In this document: piece by piece, positions 43,421 to 45,573 of the stretch
How the letters are laid out: each line of letters starts with the position of its first letter
Numbering within the stretch: position 1 is the stretch's first letter
Assembly (NCBI GenBank): GCA_007695305.1
Contig: REEA01000135.1
Span: 1 to 45,573 of the forward strand
Source: Bacteroidia bacterium
Lineage (GTDB): Bacteria; Bacteroidota; Bacteroidia; Bacteroidales; UBA7960
DNA: 45,573 bases
Reading direction: 5' to 3'
Program-made: the position numbers and the translations under genes
Notes under the pieces: generated by a model
Database searches by the model: none
The model's input: the letters and a program-made list of their open reading frames with translations, nothing else
Told to the model about the DNA's origin: nothing

Positions 43421-43452
43421 AAGGGGCTATGGTTTATAGCCCCTTTTTTTTT
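43421..43452 (+). terminator. Rho-independent terminator of the C25 protease gene
   Basis: GGGGCTAT (43423-43430) pairs perfectly with ATAGCCCC (43436-43443) over a 5-nt loop, followed by nine T. It begins 24 bp after the stop codon. The T-run leads straight into the next promoter box. Confidence 0.92.
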
Positions 43453-43459
43453 ATCTTTG
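43452..43459 (+). promoter_or_regulatory. -7 promoter box of the M50 protease gene abutting the terminator
   Basis: TATCTTTG is a perfect TAnnTTTG match. Its first base is the last base of the T-tract of the preceding terminator, and it ends 20 nt before the ATG at 43480. The expected -33 region falls inside the terminator hairpin (TTTATAG), so the -33 match is poor. Confidence 0.45.
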
Positions 43460-43479
43460 GAGAAGCAAAACCCGGAAAA

Positions 43480-44565
43480 ATGAAAAGCAGATACTCGTTA
43501 AGCCTTGGCAAACCTTTTGGAATCAAAGTATCGGTGCACTGGACATTTTCATTACTGATTGCCTGGATCGTACTGATCAGCGTTGGGCGCGGTTTGGAGT
43601 TCCAACAAATTCTGATGCATATTATTTTTGTGCTTGCTCTTTTTGTGTGTGTCGTTCTGCATGAATTGGGACATTCACTGGCTGCCATCAGGCTGGGAGG
43701 CCAGGTGGATAGCATAACCCTGCTACCCATTGGAGGGATGGCACATTTATCCAAAATGCCCGAAAAACCCAAAGACGAATTCCTGGTATCAGCGGCAGGT
43801 CCTTTGGTGAATGTTGTTATCGCAGCCATTTTATGGATATATATTGCTTTTGTTCAACCCGTAGATTTTGACAAGATGGAGTTTGAAGCCATAACAGTAA
43901 ATAACTTTCCGGTAATGTTGCTGGCAGCAAATCTCTTTATCGTAGCATTCAATCTTATACCTGCCTTCCCAATGGACGGCGGGCGACTGTTCCGCTCATT
44001 GCTTTCCATCAGAATGAGCCGGCTTAAAGCAACCCGGATCGCGAAAGACATCGGTCAGATCTTTGCTATTCTGTTCATCATCACAGGATTGTTTTTCAAT
44101 CCGTTCCTTGTGATCATCGGGTTTTTCATTCTCCTGGGAGCCAAAGGGGAATATGAAATGATCAAATACCAGGATATTTTGCAGGACTACACCGTTAATG
44201 ATATTGTAAAGACCGAATATGCTGAACTGGACGAGGAAGATACACTCGGATATGCAGCCGAGCGCCTGGTAAAAATATCAGACAATGGCTTTGTCATCAA
44301 ATCAGGAGGTGTTTTTAAGGGCATTCTTACCAAAAATGATCTGATCAACGGCCTGAACAGCCATGGAAAAGATATAAAAATCAAAGATATTGTTCGTACA
44401 GAAACGGATCATGTTGACAAAGATACCGGGCTTTTCCAGATATATCAGGATATGCAGCGAAAAAGAAAATATCTCTTAGCCGTTTTTGACCAGGATGAAT
44501 TTAAAGGAGTACTGGATCTGGAAAACCTGCATGAGTTTTTCCTGATCAGAAAAGCCACCCGTTAG
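43480..44565 (+). CDS. M50 family (site-2-type) metalloprotease with CBS domains
   Basis: This 361-aa inner-membrane zinc protease has about six helices. The zinc motif HELGHS (His61, Glu62, His65) follows a hydrophobic helix, and the third ligand lies in NLIPAFPMDGGRLFR (Asp about 167). The C-terminal 130 residues form a CBS pair (VNDIVKTEYAELDEEDTLGY, GFVIKSGGVFKGILTKNDL). Members cut regulatory membrane proteins, and the CBS part may bind nucleotides. ATG 43480 matches the family start (MKSRYSLSLGKPFGIKVSVH). An upstream ATG at 43429 lies inside a terminator hairpin and is rejected. Confidence 0.92.
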   Translation: MKSRYSLSLGKPFGIKVSVHWTFSLLIAWIVLISVGRGLEFQQILMHIIFVLALFVCVVLHELGHSLAAIRLGGQVDSITLLPIGGMAHLSKMPEKPKDEFLVSAAGPLVNVVIAAILWIYIAFVQPVDFDKMEFEAITVNNFPVMLLAANLFIVAFNLIPAFPMDGGRLFRSLLSIRMSRLKATRIAKDIGQIFAILFIITGLFFNPFLVIIGFFILLGAKGEYEMIKYQDILQDYTVNDIVKTEYAELDEEDTLGYAAERLVKISDNGFVIKSGGVFKGILTKNDLINGLNSHGKDIKIKDIVRTETDHVDKDTGLFQIYQDMQRKRKYLLAVFDQDEFKGVLDLENLHEFFLIRKATR

Positions 44566-44626
44566 TTCAATATACTCAGATTTCTAATGATGAACGCAGT
44601 TTTCAGAAAAATCTAACACCATTTTC

Positions 44627-45004
44627 ATGAATAAAAAGAAATACAAAATTCTCATTGTTGATGATGAAAAAACAGCGCACCAGCTGTATAAATTAATGCT
44701 TAAACCAGAAGGTTATGAGCTATTGCATGCAGAAAATGGATTAGAGGCCGTAGAAATGTTTAGCAAGCACTCTGATATCAATCTCATACTGATGGACATT
44801 AAAATGCCGATTATGGATGGATATCAAGCCTCTGAAAGAATTAGAAAAAACAGTAAGAAGGTGATTATCATTGCACAAACTGCATACGCTATGGTCAAAG
44901 ACAAGGAAAAAGCTTTTGCAGTTGGTTGCAACGAACACTTAGCCAAACCAATACAAAAGACTGATTTAGTAAAAATAATAAAGAAATATTACCCGAATGA
45001 ATAA
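44627..45004 (+). CDS. Stand-alone CheY-like receiver protein
   Basis: This 125-aa single receiver domain has ILIVDDEKTA (acidic pocket), phospho-acceptor Asp in LILMDIKMPIMDGY, IIAQTAYAM (switch Thr) and the conserved Lys in LAKPI. There is no output domain. QTAYAM and GCNEHLAKPI resemble receivers taken from hybrid sensor kinases, so it may be a detached hybrid receiver. No kinase gene lies next to it. It follows the M50 gene after 61 bp. Confidence 0.9.
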   Translation: MNKKKYKILIVDDEKTAHQLYKLMLKPEGYELLHAENGLEAVEMFSKHSDINLILMDIKMPIMDGYQASERIRKNSKKVIIIAQTAYAMVKDKEKAFAVGCNEHLAKPIQKTDLVKIIKKYYPNE

Positions 45005-45031
45005 AAAGCGAATGTACTGATGAGCTTTAAG

Positions 45032-45343
45032 CTACCAGGTACCATCATAACAGGGAGTTTGCCTCCACGCTTCTTCCAGCAACTGGCCTACCTCATACTC
45101 ATCAAGACCTTGCTCGTCAATCCAAACCTCTATTTCATCTCCAAGCACTTCCATTTTACTGTATAAGTCCGTCATTTCATCAAATACATCCTCTCCGGAC
45201 ATCCGCCTTTCTTCAAGCATTTCCAGCTGACACATGTAATCTGCAAACAGTAAAATCTGATCCTCATCCTGCTGTGGCGCACAAGCAATAAAAATGGTCA
45301 TCATAAAAGCCATTGCACCAAATAACATCATAAACTTTTTCAT
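45032..45343 (-). CDS. Small predicted lipoprotein of unknown function
   Basis: This 103-aa protein begins MKKFMMLFGAMAFMMTIFIA followed by Cys21, a plausible though imperfect lipobox (FIAC). The mature part is acidic and helical (QILLFADYMCQLEMLEERRM, DEMTDLYSKMEVLGDEIEVW) with Cys near 42 and 98, which could form a disulfide. I do not recognise a family. The helical, Glu-rich layout with no catalytic motif suggests a structural or binding role in the envelope. It is convergent with the receiver gene, 27 bp away, with no terminator visible between them. Confidence 0.65.
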   Translation of the reverse strand: MKKFMMLFGAMAFMMTIFIACAPQQDEDQILLFADYMCQLEMLEERRMSGEDVFDEMTDLYSKMEVLGDEIEVWIDEQGLDEYEVGQLLEEAWRQTPCYDGTW

Positions 45344-45573
45344 TGTAAGCTTTTGATTTTAATGAATATTGTCCTACTCTGTTGGCTTTTCGGAAATCGC
45401 CCCTGCTGTATTTCACCATAGCAGAAATGGCAAACCAAAGATAAAAACCCTCTTAATGAAGGAATAAAGATATAAAAAATAAAGAAATGCTCGTTTTTTA
45501 TTCAGGATAAAACTATCCTATCCTGTATTATTCATGCTTTTAATTCAGGTCAGATGCGAGGCGTCGAAAGCCG
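45344..45573. other. Non-coding right edge with possible MITE end
   Basis: No gene is seen in the last 230 bp. CCTGTATTATTCATG at 45522-45536 resembles the MITE end CCTGCATTATTCACA at 10160. If it is one, the rest of the element lies outside the window. A short inverted repeat, CAGGATA (45503-45509) with TATCCTG (45519-45525), overlaps its edge. Confidence 0.35.

Noticed and set aside
43429-43479. Upstream ATG for the M50 protease
   Set aside because: It lies in the loop and stem of a strong terminator, and the extra residues come from the T-tract. The family start is at 43480.
45503-45525. Inverted repeat CAGGATA/TATCCTG as a terminator
   Set aside because: There is no T-run after it, and no gene ends toward it in this window. 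It may be part of a mobile element edge.
1-45573. tRNA, rRNA and tmRNA genes
   Set aside because: The larger intergenic stretches were read for cloverleaf ends and conserved rRNA segments, and none was recognised. smpB has no adjacent tmRNA that I can see.

Overview
The window looks like a chromosomal segment of an anaerobic, hydrogen-metabolising member of the Bacteroidota (Bacteroidales/Marinilabiliales-like). The lineage call rests on several signs: a C25 protease with a type IX secretion C-terminal domain; a Bacteroidota-type DUF2795 protein; a long (about 1,094 aa) SecA with extra insertions; promoters of the TTTG / TAnnTTTG type with almost no Shine-Dalgarno sequences; and Rex, TolC and RND genes of Bacteroidota style. 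No rRNA, tRNA or CRISPR was seen.

Layout. 1-7,500 holds housekeeping genes, mostly on the minus strand: the 5' part of an acidic Pro/Glu-rich repeat protein, a trans-sulfuration PLP enzyme, a CoA-binding protein, OsmC, a thioesterase, secA and a DUF2795 protein, then smpB on plus. 7,500-11,600 holds an S41 carboxyl-terminal protease, a rhomboid protease, a ZIP metal transporter and an Rrf2 regulator. A 111-bp MITE-like hairpin element flanked by a TTAG duplication lies between the rhomboid and ZIP genes.

11,600-28,800 is a [FeFe]-hydrogenase island. The minus strand carries hydG followed by two tandem TM1266-type small regulators. Upstream of that lies a tightly packed run, probably one operon of about 10 kb: hydC, hydB, hydA, a sensory hydrogenase fused to a histidine kinase, a receiver protein, a receiver-kinase hybrid, rex, a ribF-like gene and a metallo-beta-lactamase gene. 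Divergently on plus lie a small [2Fe-2S] thioredoxin-like protein, a second sensory hydrogenase with a PAS domain, a SpoIIE/PP2C phosphatase and ribD. A palindrome resembling a Rex operator lies between the two divergent arms. HydABC would couple NAD(H), and possibly ferredoxin, to H2. The two degenerate hydrogenases would sense H2 or redox state, one through a phosphorelay and one through a phosphatase, and Rex would report NADH/NAD+. hydE and hydF are not in the window.

28,800-37,300 holds a YigZ/IMPACT protein, a 55-bp array of 11-bp repeats, a decayed mgtC-like pseudogene, mgtE and a three-gene metal-efflux RND system. 37,300-45,573 holds an SLC13/TrkA-C transporter, the C25 T9SS protease with a strong terminator, an M50/CBS site-2-type protease, a stand-alone receiver and a small lipoprotein. 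The window ends in non-coding sequence with a possible further MITE end.
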